Below are positions 24,546-34,224 of a stretch of DNA of 42,804 nt, piece after piece. Made by a program: the position numbers and the translations under genes. Numbering within the stretch: the first letter of the stretch is position 1; each line of letters starts with the position of its first letter. The stretch is from Vibrio sonorensis (GTDB taxonomy: Bacteria > Pseudomonadota > Gammaproteobacteria > Enterobacterales > Vibrionaceae), in the NCBI RefSeq assembly GCF_001854765.1, contig NZ_LJJE01000029.1, positions 1 through 42,804 of the forward strand. Direction: 5' to 3'. The notes beneath the pieces were generated by a model. It did not search any database. It worked only from the letters and a program-made list of their open reading frames with translations, and was not told where the DNA came from.

Positions 24546-25437
24546 GTGTCTGAATTCCCAACTATCGAAGCTTATGTTGGTCAAACCCCACTGGTTCGCT
24601 TGCAGCGAATTGGTCCTGATAATGGCAGTACGGTGTTAGTTAAATTAGAGGGAAATAATCCAGCAGGTCGGTAAAAGATAGGCCTGCCCTTAATATGATT
24701 ACCCAAGCGGAAATCAGAGGGGATATCTCTACTGAGGACACGCTGATCGAAGCGACCAGTGGTAACACGGGTATTGCATTGGCGATGGCAGCCGCGATTA
24801 AAGGCTATCACATGATTCTGATCATGCCAGATAATGCAACTCAAGAGAGAAAAGACTCTATGCTGCTTATGGTGCCGAACTGGTTCTAGTCAGTAAAGAA
24901 GAGGGCATGGAAGGCGCGAGAGATCTGGCTTTAAAGATGCAAAGTGAAGGAAAAGGTAAGGTGTTGGATCAGTTTAACAACCTTGATAACCCTGATGTAC
25001 ACTACCACACCACTGGCCCAGAAATCTGGCAACAGTCTCAGCAAAAGGTTACTCATTTTGTTTCAAGTATGGGAACGACGGGCACCATCATGGGGGTATC
25101 TCGATATCTCAAAGAGCAAAACGAGTCGATAGAGATTGTAGGGTTACAGCCATCTGAAGGAAGTTCTATTCCGGGTATTCGCCGTTGGCCAAAAGAGTAT
25201 TTACCTGGCATTTTTGACGATGCTAGAGTCGATAAAGTGCTAGATGTTACTCAGCTAGACGCAGAAAATACGGCGCGTCGCTTAGCGAAAGAAGAAGGGA
25301 TTTCTGCTGGAGTTAGTTCTGGTGGCGCAGTGTATGCAGCGCTGCAAATTGCTCAACGCAATCCCAATTCAGTGGTGGTGGCGATAGTTTGTGATCGCGG
25401 AGACCGCTATCTCTCTTCTGGTCTGTTTTCTTCATAA
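24546..25437 (+). pseudogene. cysM: Cysteine synthase B, broken by two frameshifts
   Basis: The whole CysM sequence is present in three frames. It starts at GTG (24546) with GGAG upstream and reads to GNNPAG, where CCAGCAGGTCGGTAAAAG lacks one T expected for PAGSVKDR; this removes the frame exactly before the PLP-binding lysine. The second frame runs from SVKDRPALNMITQAE to ERKDSM, where ATGCTGCTTATGG lacks one base expected for MRAYGAE. The third frame gives LVSKEEGMEGARDLAL through SSMGTTGTI and GLQPSEGSSIPGIRRWP to the stop. CysM condenses O-acetylserine with sulfide or thiosulfate. As written, no active enzyme can be made. Both changes are single-base losses, so sequencing error is the main alternative. 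Confidence 0.9.
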
Positions 25438-25442
25438 AAACA

Positions 25443-25470
25443 CAGCCTCGATACATTCGAGGCTGGTTTT
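25443..25470. terminator. Terminator between cysM and the DUF418 gene
   Basis: Perfect 9-bp stem CAGCCTCGA / TCGAGGCTG with loop TACAT and GTTTT after it; A-rich on the left, so it may act both ways between the converging genes. Confidence 0.85.
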
Positions 25471-25486
25471 ATTTGATAGCAATCAC

Positions 25487-26635
25487 TTACTTACCATAAG
25501 CGACTCTTCTTAAAATGGGCTCTAAAGGCCCCTTTCCAAAATGTTTAGCGTAGCTGCCCACTAGCAGACAAGAGATGAGATAAATACCTATTGCAAGCAG
25601 GATCAGTGAGGAATAGTTCAACTGATTGAACCAACCAAATCCGTAGTCAGCAAAGCAAAAACTCGCCAATATACCCTGTAAAATGTAACAAGAAAGTGTG
25701 TTTCGACTAGCAATTTGAATGACGTTTAGCAGCTTAATGTAATGAGAGAAACGCACTATAAAGTATAAATACACGCAAGTCATAAGAGGCGCGCTAATCA
25801 GCGCAGCAACCAGGCCTTTTACTATTAGTGAACCCGAGCTATCAAACTGCCCATAACTAGTACTCCACGCAAAAAAGATTGAAGTTAACAGCCCGAAAGT
25901 AAGGTAGAGCGGAGTGCGTTTTGCCAGCTTTTTTATTCCCGAACTGTTTCGGTCAAAGAAGTCACTTTTTGCAGCAGCGAGCCCCAACACAAAAGCGGAA
26001 AACACCAAGGGTCCTTGGAGTAAAAGCAGTAGGGAAAAAGTGTCCGACCAAGTGTCAATTCTGTACTCAACGGTTTGGATAAAACTGCCACCTAGCCGCA
26101 AGTCGGTGGCGTTGTAGGCCTGATCGCCAGCGATGATGATTAGCAGTAATAAAGTGAATACTGAGAGCAAAGCTGACCATTTCGCTATTGAAACCAGTGT
26201 CTTGACGCGTCTGTTGCGAAGTGGCCACAGTACAATCGCCATGAGTCCATACAAAATTAGAATATCTCCATTGAACACAAAGATAACGTGCAGGGTACCG
26301 AAGATTATGAGTCCTATCACACGCCTAAAATAGATGGGTTTAGGGTTAATTTTGTTACGTAACAATGAATCATGTTGTATGAAGACACTCCACCCAAAAG
26401 CGAAGGAAAACAGCAAAAAGAACTTCATCATAAAAATGGATTCAATGATCATTTTTAAACTGAGATCAAAGGCCGTCTCGGGAGGCGTGTGATAGAGAAA
26501 ATCAGTCATCCCCATTATTGGAATGTTGATGACACAGATACCAAACAGAGCGACAGCACGCACTGTATCGATGTAGTGGTTCCTTTGATTTTCCGCACTA
26601 GGTCGGCGGTCGGTGTAGGTGGCGATCTCAGACAT
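25487..26635 (-). CDS. YeiB/DUF418 family inner membrane protein
   Basis: 382 residues with about ten membrane segments. The start YIDTVRAVALFGICVINIP (21-39) and the C-terminal block SRNTLSCYILQGILASFCF (near 303), plus KHFGKGPLEPILRR at the end, are the DUF418/YeiB pattern. This family is related to membrane acyltransferases (OpgC/acyltransferase 3 group), but no activity is proven for it. GAGGTAA stands before the ATG. A 24-base palindrome separates it from the chemotaxis gene upstream. Confidence 0.85.
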   Translation of the reverse strand: MSEIATYTDRRPSAENQRNHYIDTVRAVALFGICVINIPIMGMTDFLYHTPPETAFDLSLKMIIESIFMMKFFLLFSFAFGWSVFIQHDSLLRNKINPKPIYFRRVIGLIIFGTLHVIFVFNGDILILYGLMAIVLWPLRNRRVKTLVSIAKWSALLSVFTLLLLIIIAGDQAYNATDLRLGGSFIQTVEYRIDTWSDTFSLLLLLQGPLVFSAFVLGLAAAKSDFFDRNSSGIKKLAKRTPLYLTFGLLTSIFFAWSTSYGQFDSSGSLIVKGLVAALISAPLMTCVYLYFIVRFSHYIKLLNVIQIASRNTLSCYILQGILASFCFADYGFGWFNQLNYSSLILLAIGIYLISCLLVGSYAKHFGKGPLEPILRRVAYGK

Positions 26636-26732
26636 GGATTACCTCAGTCACATAACGGATAAGTTGGATTTTATGTGGAAGTGTATGAGCAGTTGTGTCT
26701 GATATTGCTCTATCACCTGAGGGTGATGAGTG

Positions 26733-26756
26733 AAAGCCTCAAATATTTGAGGCTTT
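26733..26756. terminator. 24-bp perfect palindrome, likely terminator of the chemotaxis gene
   Basis: AAAGCCTCAAAT followed by its exact complement. It lies just past the receptor gene's stop. T runs are short on either side, so it may need Rho or act as an mRNA end. Confidence 0.6.
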
Positions 26757-26786
26757 GGTGACTGATTGTATTTTGTGATTGCGAGC

Positions 26787-28676
26787 TTAGACTTTAAATC
26801 TCTGAATAGTCCTACTCAGTTGGCCTGCCATATCATTTAACTCGTCGGCGATAACCGTATTTTCCTTTACACCTTGGCTTGTTTCTATAGCGATATCATT
26901 AACTTTGACAACGTTTTCATTGATTTCCGATGCAACGATAGATTGCTCTTCAGCCGCTGTTGCAATTTGATTGTTCATCTGTTGGATAGCAGAGATTTTA
27001 AGCTGGATGTTTTCAAGAGACGCGCTGGCTTGATCAGATTTGTTTAGCGTCTGTTCTACACTATTTGCACTTATTGACATGAGATTGACCGATTGAACGG
27101 CTTGAGCTTGAAGCTCCTCAATCATGGTTTGAATCTCGTTTGTGCTTTCTTGTGTCTTCATCGCCAAGGTTCTCACTTCGTCCGCAACAACCGCAAAACC
27201 TCGACCATTTTCACCAGCGCGAGCGGCTTCAATAGCGGCATTCAGTGCTAAAAGGTTGGTTTGATCTGCGATCCCTCGAATGACATCGAGAATGCTTCCC
27301 ACATTGTTACTCTCCTTTTGAACATTGCCAATGACCTGCTGAACTTGATTAATATCGTTCACTAAGGAAGAGATATCTTGGTTCATGTCATTTACGACTT
27401 TCAAACCTTGCTGTGAGCTTGCGGTTGCTTCGTTGGAGGCGTGGGATGCGTCGACGGCATTTTTAGCCACTTCAGAGACGGTGACGGCCATTTCATTCAT
27501 TGCCGTCACCACTTGTTCAAGTTGAAGCATCTGTTCTTTTGAAGAAAGGTGAGCCTTAGACGATGCACCGCCCAGTTGGGTTGACGATTTATTTAGATGT
27601 TTAGCAGAGAGCTCAATCTTAGAAATGATCTCTTTCAGGTTGGCTGACATTTCCAGAGTGGAACCATAGATACCAGTGCAGAATTTACTTTTTGCAGGGA
27701 TATCGGATAAACGGCCTTTTGCAATTTTACTTACTAGGTTTTCAATCTCTCGTGGTTCGCCGCCAATGGGTTTGTACATCAACTTAGTGATGAGTGCGTA
27801 GATACCAAGGATACCCAGTGCGATAAAGATGAGCCCATAAGTGATGTTTGTTTCGACGGCGTGTTTTGAGGTTGAGTTAATATCTTCCCATTTAGCGCCG
27901 GCCCACACTGTCCAGTTTAGCGAGTCTATTTTTGTAGAAACTGCGTAAAAATCGCCAAGTTCTGGGACAGAATACGAATGAGCACTTGTATTTTTGGTAG
28001 CGTATTGCCTATAGGTAGGTCTTAATTCGAATAAGTTTTTTCCTACGTAATCAGGATAGGCTGCGGCCATCATAAAACCATCTTCACGAGCGACAAACAT
28101 ATTCCTTTGCTCAGATAAGCTATTCACATAGTTGGTAATTTCACTCATTTTTAAACTTAAAGAAGCCATTGCAGCAACTTTGCCATTCTTTTTAATAGGA
28201 ACGACTAAAACCATAGAGAGGTCACCCGTTGTCGCTAAAAATGGATTAGTAACAGTACGCGCTTCTCCAGACATGGCTTTTAAATACCATTCTCTTTGCT
28301 TTTGTTTTGCATTGAAGTTGGGAATAACCCCCATATTTTTAACGTCATATGTAACGCCGTTAGGCATACCGATAAACACATTTAATACGTTTAATGCGTC
28401 TTTGTTTTTTTTCATAAGTGCCAGTGTATCGTCACTAATAACGACTTCTGGCCCAGAGGTGTCAACAGTGGATGCTATCGTTTCAAGGGCGATGAAGTAT
28501 CCTTCAATTTTTCCCTCAACGGCTTTTGCAACTAAGAAAGACTTGTTGGACAAGTTATTGCGATAGTCTTCCGTAGATGATTCTTTAATTTGGTAATAAC
28601 CCAGCACAGATAGTAAGGACACTATCAAGCTAACCAGCATCCCAATAGATAATAAAAGCTGATTTCTAGCGCTCAT
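26787..28676 (-). CDS. Methyl-accepting chemotaxis protein with dCache sensor
   Basis: A 629-residue receptor. A first membrane helix (about 6-28) is followed by a periplasmic double-Cache domain (about 35-270, with [32 protein letters not shown] typical of dCache_1), a second helix (about 280-300), a degenerate HAMP-like linker and the cytoplasmic signalling rod. The hairpin tip is [24 protein letters not shown] (near 478-501), the CheA/CheW binding region. dCache receptors often bind amino acids or other small carboxylates. No CheB/CheR pentapeptide is seen at the C-terminus (TIQRFKV). Single gene. Confidence 0.95.
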   Translation of the reverse strand: MSARNQLLLSIGMLVSLIVSLLSVLGYYQIKESSTEDYRNNLSNKSFLVAKAVEGKIEGYFIALETIASTVDTSGPEVVISDDTLALMKKNKDALNVLNVFIGMPNGVTYDVKNMGVIPNFNAKQKQREWYLKAMSGEARTVTNPFLATTGDLSMVLVVPIKKNGKVAAMASLSLKMSEITNYVNSLSEQRNMFVAREDGFMMAAAYPDYVGKNLFELRPTYRQYATKNTSAHSYSVPELGDFYAVSTKIDSLNWTVWAGAKWEDINSTSKHAVETNITYGLIFIALGILGIYALITKLMYKPIGGEPREIENLVSKIAKGRLSDIPAKSKFCTGIYGSTLEMSANLKEIISKIELSAKHLNKSSTQLGGASSKAHLSSKEQMLQLEQVVTAMNEMAVTVSEVAKNAVDASHASNEATASSQQGLKVVNDMNQDISSLVNDINQVQQVIGNVQKESNNVGSILDVIRGIADQTNLLALNAAIEAARAGENGRGFAVVADEVRTLAMKTQESTNEIQTMIEELQAQAVQSVNLMSISANSVEQTLNKSDQASASLENIQLKISAIQQMNNQIATAAEEQSIVASEINENVVKVNDIAIETSQGVKENTVIADELNDMAGQLSRTIQRFKV

Positions 28677-29226
28677 CTCATTTTCCCGAAAGTATTAAAA
28701 AGTTAAATACAATATCAATGATTAGTTAATTTATTGTTATTTAGTTTAATTTCAAGGGGTATTAGAAGCAGTGTCTAATAAATATCACTTTATAATACGG
28801 GGGACCGTTATTATTTGTTCAGTATGGTTTAAATTTGGGTGTTTATATTTTCTGTCGTACTGTAAAATTTGAATTTGTTATTATTTTTTTAGGTCAATGC
28901 TATTAATTTAATATTAATAAGGTTGCCTAATAGTGGGTTTATTACAGTGAGGTAGGAGACGTGGTGTGGCGAAAAAACAATCAGCTTGTTAGTGCGTTCC
29001 GCTTAGAACGAATAATTCGGATCCCTAACGAAACGGGGTAAATGGCACATTGCTAAAATAGCGTGTTGGGGCTTACATCACTTTGAAGGTACACGGGTGA
29101 GGTTAATAGGTGACATTGCGTCACAAGCCGTTACACTGCATAGGTAACAGAGGCTTTACATCTACTCCATTCACAGGAACAATTCATCAAGCCTTAAGAA
29201 AACAGCGTTTAGTAAACCGGAAGATT
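28677..29226. other. Intergenic stretch, AT-rich, nothing recognised
   Basis: About 550 bases of AT-rich sequence between the divergent receptor gene and the membrane protein gene. A small GTTC/GAAC hairpin lies near 28995-29008. No RNA gene, repeat or clear promoter was identified. Confidence 0.5.
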
Positions 29227-29922
29227 ATGAGTAACACAGAGACTAAAAAATCGAACCCCTTGTTTGAAATCCTATTTAACGTTTTTTTGCCGTCGTTCAT
29301 TTTGATGAAGTTTAGCGGTGACGAACACCTAGGTACGGCCTTAGCTCTCGTTGTCGCACTTGCGTTTCCAGTGGTATACGGTGGTATGGATCTCATTCGC
29401 AACAAGAAGTTTAACTTTATTGCCGCGTTGGGCTTTGTCAGCGTCTTGTTAACTGGGGGAATTGGTTTACTAGAGTTAGACACACGTTGGTTGGCTTTAA
29501 AAGAAGCGCTGATCCCTGGTTTAATTGGTTTGGCGGTGTTTGCTTCCACATTCACGCGATACCCGATAGTTAACAAGTTGTTGTTTAACGATACTGTACT
29601 CAACTTACCTTTGATAAAAGAAAGACTCTCGAAAACTGGAAACGAGAAAGCATTTGAGCGCAGTTTGATGATTTCAAATTACCTGTTTGCAAGTACCTTT
29701 GTTTTTTCTTCGGCAATGAATTACTTTTTGGCGACTTGGATTGTCACTAGCCCTGCTGGAACCGCAGCCTTCAATGAGGAGTTGGGTAAAATGACGCTTT
29801 ACAGTTACCCGATGATTGCTATCCCAAGCATTTTGATGATGTTTGGCATTTTCTATTACATTTGGCGTCAAATCCGTTCTATGACTTCGTTGGAGACTGA
29901 GCAGATATTCCACACAAAATAA
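29227..29922 (+). CDS. VC0807-like inner membrane protein
   Basis: 231 residues from ATG 29227, chosen because GGAAGA precedes it; the frame stays open 117 bases upstream but that stretch looks like non-coding sequence. About six hydrophobic segments are seen. FEILFNVFLPSFILMKFSG near 12-30 and NFIAALGFVSVLLTGGIGLLELDTRWLALKEALIPGLIGLAV near 62-103 resemble a conserved membrane family annotated as VC0807-type. Function is unknown. Monocistronic with a strong terminator. Confidence 0.75.
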   Translation: MSNTETKKSNPLFEILFNVFLPSFILMKFSGDEHLGTALALVVALAFPVVYGGMDLIRNKKFNFIAALGFVSVLLTGGIGLLELDTRWLALKEALIPGLIGLAVFASTFTRYPIVNKLLFNDTVLNLPLIKERLSKTGNEKAFERSLMISNYLFASTFVFSSAMNYFLATWIVTSPAGTAAFNEELGKMTLYSYPMIAIPSILMMFGIFYYIWRQIRSMTSLETEQIFHTK

Positions 29923-29954
29923 GATTACAGTTTAGTTATTGAATACACTCAAGA

Positions 29955-29982
29955 AAGGTCGCTCTATGCGGCCTTTTTTTAT
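29955..29982 (+). terminator. Rho-independent terminator after the VC0807-like gene
   Basis: Stem AAGGTCGC / GCGGCCTT with loop TCTAT and a run of seven T. The stem resembles the half-B hairpin of the tRNA-tail repeats. Confidence 0.9.
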
Positions 29983-30198
29983 TGGAATAACGCGTGTTGG
30001 TTGTTCAAGCCCTTATTTACATTGGGGTTAAACCGTATGCCTTTCATTAAATCGCTTCACGGATACATATACGTTTGAGGTAATATGAAACTCGTAACTA
30101 TGTCACATTAATATAATTAAACTATTGAAATACATGCCGGCTTCGATACTTAATTTTCCTTAATCGGTAATATCAGTTTAATTAAAGGAGGTATTTCA

Positions 30199-31413
30199 AT
30201 GATCCCAGAGCAGCCAGTATGGATGGACACCCCAGTCGAGGGTGAGCAAATTAATAGTGCCGCTATCAGCCAAGATGGTATGCGTTGTGTTTATGGTACT
30301 TCCAGTGAATACGATTCAGGCGTTTTTTCAGTTTATTGCTATGACCGAAGTAAAGGTACAACAGGAACGGTTCTTTGGAGCAATCCCGTAACCTCAGAGC
30401 AGATATATCAAGGTGTTTTTTGGGTTGCGATCAGTGGTGATGGAAACTTTGCAGCCGCTGGAGGTGAAACCAAAAAGCACGGCAATGATATTGGTTTTCT
30501 TCGCGCTTATGATGCGAATAGTGGCGAAGACCTCTTGTCTATCACTCTGCCATCTCGCGTAAATCAAGTAGCGCTCTCTGAGGATGGAGAATCTTTGGTT
30601 GCCGTCCATGGTGATACCATCTCTTTATATCAGCTCGGCTCAAATGGATACCAGCTGAGTCATCAATCACAGGTAAAAGACTACTACCTCAATAGTTGCG
30701 TTCTGACTCCTAAAGGTGATCGTGTGGCCATTTCTGCGACGTGTTATGTCAAAGAAGAGGGAAAAGTATCGAAAACAATCGGTAAGGTTTTAGCGTTAAA
30801 CATCGATAATGGTTCGTTTTTTGAGTTCAGTAGTGTTGATCTACCGGTCGGTTCAATGCGAGTTGCAATTGCGGATGACGGCAGTTACTGGGGCGCCTCT
30901 CTACACGATGGTAGTTGTGCGGTGTTTTCCGCAGACAAACCCAATGAAAAACTTTGGGATTACAAACTGCCTGATTGTGCCTTGAGTGTGGCTTATGGTT
31001 TTGACCTGACTAAGACCTCAGACGGTAAAGTGATATGCGCTGTTGGTGTCAACTTAAGATCACCTCGTAAAACCCAAGACTTGGGCGCTCTTTATGTTGT
31101 TGAATCCGTTGCTGACAAACCGGAGCTTAGCTGGTGGCAGTACATTCAATACGAACCGAACCCAGGTATCAGTTTGGACAAAGAAGCAACCTATGTGACT
31201 GCGACGGATGGCAAACCAGATTCACATCCAACCGAAGGAAGTGTCCACGAGTCTCCAGGGAATTTTTACTTGTATAGCAATAGTGGCAAAGGAGAACTGT
31301 GTTGGAAGTATTCAACTCCAATTATGAATTGGCCTATGGTTATCTCTTCTAAGGGGAATGCTATTGTTGGGGCAAGTGACACTGGACAGGTTTTTTATTG
31401 GCAGGATAGTTAG
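30199..31413 (+). CDS. Cytoplasmic WD40/PQQ-like beta-propeller protein
   Basis: A 404-residue protein built of repeating blade motifs of the type A-I-S-x-D-G followed by an alanine/valine-glycine turn: INSAAISQDGMRCVYG (21-36), VAISGDGNFAAAGG (near 73), VALSEDGESLVAVHG, CVLTPKGDRVAISA, VAIADDGSYWGAS, and MVISSKGNAIVGASDTGQVFYW at the C-terminus. Six or seven blades are expected. There is no signal peptide, so it should be cytoplasmic, unlike most bacterial propellers of this kind. The ribosome site AAAGGAGG is very strong. Its TAG shares one base with the GTG of the diguanylate cyclase gene, so the proteins are translationally coupled and probably work together. Confidence 0.8.
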   Translation: MIPEQPVWMDTPVEGEQINSAAISQDGMRCVYGTSSEYDSGVFSVYCYDRSKGTTGTVLWSNPVTSEQIYQGVFWVAISGDGNFAAAGGETKKHGNDIGFLRAYDANSGEDLLSITLPSRVNQVALSEDGESLVAVHGDTISLYQLGSNGYQLSHQSQVKDYYLNSCVLTPKGDRVAISATCYVKEEGKVSKTIGKVLALNIDNGSFFEFSSVDLPVGSMRVAIADDGSYWGASLHDGSCAVFSADKPNEKLWDYKLPDCALSVAYGFDLTKTSDGKVICAVGVNLRSPRKTQDLGALYVVESVADKPELSWWQYIQYEPNPGISLDKEATYVTATDGKPDSHPTEGSVHESPGNFYLYSNSGKGELCWKYSTPIMNWPMVISSKGNAIVGASDTGQVFYWQDS

Positions 31414-32897
31414 TGGACCTCTATAAAGAAGCGGAAAGCAGTAGCTCCGCAATCGACAAAGTTAGCCTTTGGATCAAGGATTCGCCTTGGACTCAGGCTT
31501 TCTTGTTTGTACTGGGTTGGCTGGGGGTTTGGTTACTGGCCTACATTGTTGAGTACGTTAACCACGCAAGTGTTTGGTTTCCCGCTGCGGGGTTAACCTT
31601 TGCAGGGCTTCTTGTTGTCGGCTCTCGGCTTATTCCCGCTTTGGTTGTATGTGCCATTATTTCAACATTATGGACGGGTTATCTATATCAGCTGGATATG
31701 ACGGTTTCTGAACTGTTTATGCCGGGGGTCGTGTTTGCATTTACTCACATTGGCCCTTACTACATTGCCACCACCATTCTTAAGAGGTTAGCAAACCACC
31801 AAGTCAATCAATTGCCCACCATGCTCATTACTTTCTTGGTTGTCGCAGTCGTGAGCAGCTTGTTAACTGCATTTTCGGTTATATATGGATTGGTCTATAC
31901 CGGTTTGATGGCTCCAACCGATATCGCGACCGCTTGGTTCCCGTTTTGGGTTGGTGACATGGCTGGTATTATCGCGATGGGGCCTCTGTTTGTTGGTATT
32001 ATCTGTAAGTTCTATCCCAACCCAGAGTTTTGGATTGGAGAGTTACGAGGCATTTCAGCAGTAAATAAATCAAATAAATACAGTTTAAAGTTACTGATTT
32101 GTTTGCTTATGGTGACTGCTATTATGTTTTTGGCTTACCTTTATCCATCCCAAGAAAGCAATCTATCCATCTTTATTTTGATCCTTCCTTTAATGTGGAT
32201 TGCTTACACTGAAAGCCCGATTAGAACGGCACTGAGTATTGCTTTGTTTAGCTTTAGTGTAGCCTTTTTAGTCAATATGTTGAGCTTGATGGAGTTTGTT
32301 CTGATTTATCAGTTCGCCATTTGCATTGTGGCTGCGAGCGCTTTCTTTGGGCTGTCAGTCCCTTCTTTGTTAGCGCACAACCAAGAGCTGAGAAACAAAA
32401 CGATCACCGATCATTTAACCGGTGTCGCGTCACGCAATCATTTGATCAGCCAAGCTGAAATAGAAATTGTAAAAAGCAAGGTAGAAAAAAAGCCAGTTTC
32501 AATGATTATTTTTGACTTGGATAACTTCAAGAAAATCAATGATACACTGGGTCATGTTCAGGGTGATAAAGTACTGATAGAGATAAGCCGCGTAGTATCT
32601 AAAGCCATTGATAAGACTGCCTTGCTAAGCCGATTTGGTGGCGATGAGTTTGTTATTCTCATGCCTAATACGGACCTAAATAGGGCGGAAAAAATAGCAG
32701 ACAGAGTTTTGAAAGCCGTTCGACAAGTAGATATGAATCTGGAAACCTCTTTTACTTGTAGTTTAGGAGCAAGCCAGTTTATCGAGACTGAAGAGTTCAG
32801 TCAGTGGTTTGAGCGGGCAGATCGAGCGCTCTACAGAGCAAAAAACAGTGGTAGAAACCAAGTACAAGTTTGCCAAGCGATTGAGTCTGAAGTTTGA
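31413..32897 (+). CDS. MASE1-GGDEF diguanylate cyclase
   Basis: 494 residues. The N-terminal 330 residues form a MASE1 integral membrane sensor (about eight helices; VNHASVWFPAAGLTFAGLLV near 49-68, WFPFWVGDMAGIIAMGPL near 175). The C-terminal domain has DHLTGVASRNHL (near 334), DLDNFKKINDTLGH and the active-site GGDEF at 409-413. It should make cyclic di-GMP from two GTP. The inhibitory I-site RxxD normally five residues before GGDEF is absent (DKTA instead), so product feedback may be weak. It starts with GTG overlapping the propeller gene's stop, and converges on the TetR gene. Confidence 0.93.
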   Translation: MDLYKEAESSSSAIDKVSLWIKDSPWTQAFLFVLGWLGVWLLAYIVEYVNHASVWFPAAGLTFAGLLVVGSRLIPALVVCAIISTLWTGYLYQLDMTVSELFMPGVVFAFTHIGPYYIATTILKRLANHQVNQLPTMLITFLVVAVVSSLLTAFSVIYGLVYTGLMAPTDIATAWFPFWVGDMAGIIAMGPLFVGIICKFYPNPEFWIGELRGISAVNKSNKYSLKLLICLLMVTAIMFLAYLYPSQESNLSIFILILPLMWIAYTESPIRTALSIALFSFSVAFLVNMLSLMEFVLIYQFAICIVAASAFFGLSVPSLLAHNQELRNKTITDHLTGVASRNHLISQAEIEIVKSKVEKKPVSMIIFDLDNFKKINDTLGHVQGDKVLIEISRVVSKAIDKTALLSRFGGDEFVILMPNTDLNRAEKIADRVLKAVRQVDMNLETSFTCSLGASQFIETEEFSQWFERADRALYRAKNSGRNQVQVCQAIESEV

Positions 32898-32933
32898 TCG
32901 CTTAGTCATGGATGCAATCAAAAGTTATCGGCT

Positions 32934-33536
32934 TTAGGCATTCTGTAAACTCTTGCGAAGCAGGGTAACGGTCTGTGACAAATAGGACTTAGCCAACTCA
33001 ATATCGTAGTTATCTTCAGTGAAAAACAGCTGGTCAAATCGCGTAAATATGGTGACGATCAGCTGTTGAACATACTCTTTGGTGAACTCTGGAGAAAATG
33101 CGCCGCTGTCGTATAAATCACCAACCCAAGAAGACAATTTGTCTTCGCCATCGAGTGACAGATCCCTTATAACTTTGTGGTATACGGAGTTGCTTTTCTC
33201 GGCAGAGAAGCGCTTTGCCAACTGATAATAATGAGGGTGTTTAGCCGCGAACTCATAGGAAAGCTCGGCTTTTCTCAGCAATAAGTCAAACAGATCACCT
33301 TCAGTTACCGTCTTATTCTCTAATGCACCTTGGATAAAGGCGTCTTTTTTTTCAACACTAACCTGAATTAAATATCGATATAGCTCGTATTTGCTTTTGA
33401 ACCGATAATAGAAAGAGCCTTTTGCAATTTTGGCTGACTGTAAAATGCGATTTAAAGAAGCGGTTTGATAAGTTTGCTCAGTAAACTCAATCAAGGCCGC
33501 ATCTAGCAATACTTGCTCGTTAATAGTGGGTTTCAT
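32934..33536 (-). CDS. TetR family transcriptional regulator
   Basis: 200 residues. The N-terminal helix-turn-helix is LLDAALIEFTEQTYQTASLNRILQSAKIAKGSFYYRFKSKYELYRYL (about 10-56), with the family's GSFYYRFKSKYEL recognition end. The rest is a helical ligand-binding and dimer domain with no recognised ligand. It is the second gene after a small membrane protein, 9 bases apart, and both lie downstream of two identical 14-base operator-like repeats, so it probably represses its own operon. Confidence 0.92.
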   Translation of the reverse strand: MKPTINEQVLLDAALIEFTEQTYQTASLNRILQSAKIAKGSFYYRFKSKYELYRYLIQVSVEKKDAFIQGALENKTVTEGDLFDLLLRKAELSYEFAAKHPHYYQLAKRFSAEKSNSVYHKVIRDLSLDGEDKLSSWVGDLYDSGAFSPEFTKEYVQQLIVTIFTRFDQLFFTEDNYDIELAKSYLSQTVTLLRKSLQNA

Positions 33537-33545
33537 TGTCGGCGG

Positions 33546-34133
33546 TCAGCTCTTATCAGTCTTGGTATAGCGACTATAAGCCAACAGACCAATAACACAA
33601 AGGGCAAACCCCACAAACGCAGGTACGATGGTAGACAATCCACTGTGGCCGCCTTGATTAATACTCCATATCACTTTCAATCCCGCCATCGCTAACATCA
33701 ATAACACCCCAAAACGAATACTTCGATACCAAAATGCTATACACAACAATCCCATAAATACCGGAATAGATAGGGATAAAATGATTTTAATTAAGTTCCA
33801 AGGGCTGGTTAGGTACTCGATTTCCATCGCTAAGAACTGAGCTACATTAGGGTCAACGGAGTCGGGGACGGGAAACCAAACCATACTGGTTAACAAAGCC
33901 AGAAAGCTAAGGCAAATGCCAGTTAATGAACGCTTATAGGCAAAGAAACATATAGGTAGCAGTAGAACAGGACGAATATACCAGCTTAATAAGTTCTGGT
34001 GACGCTCAAACGCCCAGTCTAATAGCCATGGTGTATTTATAGTATACGCTACCAGTACTAGCGTTAAGCATAATATCAAGGCGGCAGCAATAAGGTCATA
34101 AGTTCTTGTCATACTCGTTCTCTCGTCATTCAT
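33546..34133 (-). CDS. Hypothetical inner membrane protein, TetR-linked
   Basis: 195 residues with about six hydrophobic segments (LIAAALILCLTLVLVAYTI near 11; LLSWYIRPVLLLPICFFAY; ICLSFLALLTSMVWF; LIKIILSLSIPVFMGLLCIAFWY; FGVLLMLAMAGLKVIW; TIVPAFVGFALCVIGLLAY). I do not recognise the family. First gene of a two-gene unit with the TetR regulator, so it is the regulator's likely main target; it could be a transporter-like or stress-protective membrane protein. No catalytic motif seen. Confidence 0.7.
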   Translation of the reverse strand: MNDERTSMTRTYDLIAAALILCLTLVLVAYTINTPWLLDWAFERHQNLLSWYIRPVLLLPICFFAYKRSLTGICLSFLALLTSMVWFPVPDSVDPNVAQFLAMEIEYLTSPWNLIKIILSLSIPVFMGLLCIAFWYRSIRFGVLLMLAMAGLKVIWSINQGGHSGLSTIVPAFVGFALCVIGLLAYSRYTKTDKS

Positions 34134-34151
34134 ATTTAAAACTAGAGCTAC

Positions 34152-34199
34152 TAGACTAGGTGGTCTAATAAATGTACAAGTATTAGACTAGGTGGTCAA
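34152..34199. promoter_or_regulatory. Two TetR-type operator repeats
   Basis: TAGACTAGGTGGTCTA at 34152-34167 is an imperfect palindrome (TAGAC/GTCTA) and TAGACTAGGTGGTCAA at 34184-34199 repeats its first 14 bases exactly, 32 bp apart. They begin 19 bases upstream of the membrane-protein/TetR operon start, at promoter distance. Confidence 0.8.
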
Positions 34200-34224
34200 A
34201 TTGAGTTTTAAATGGAGAAACAGG

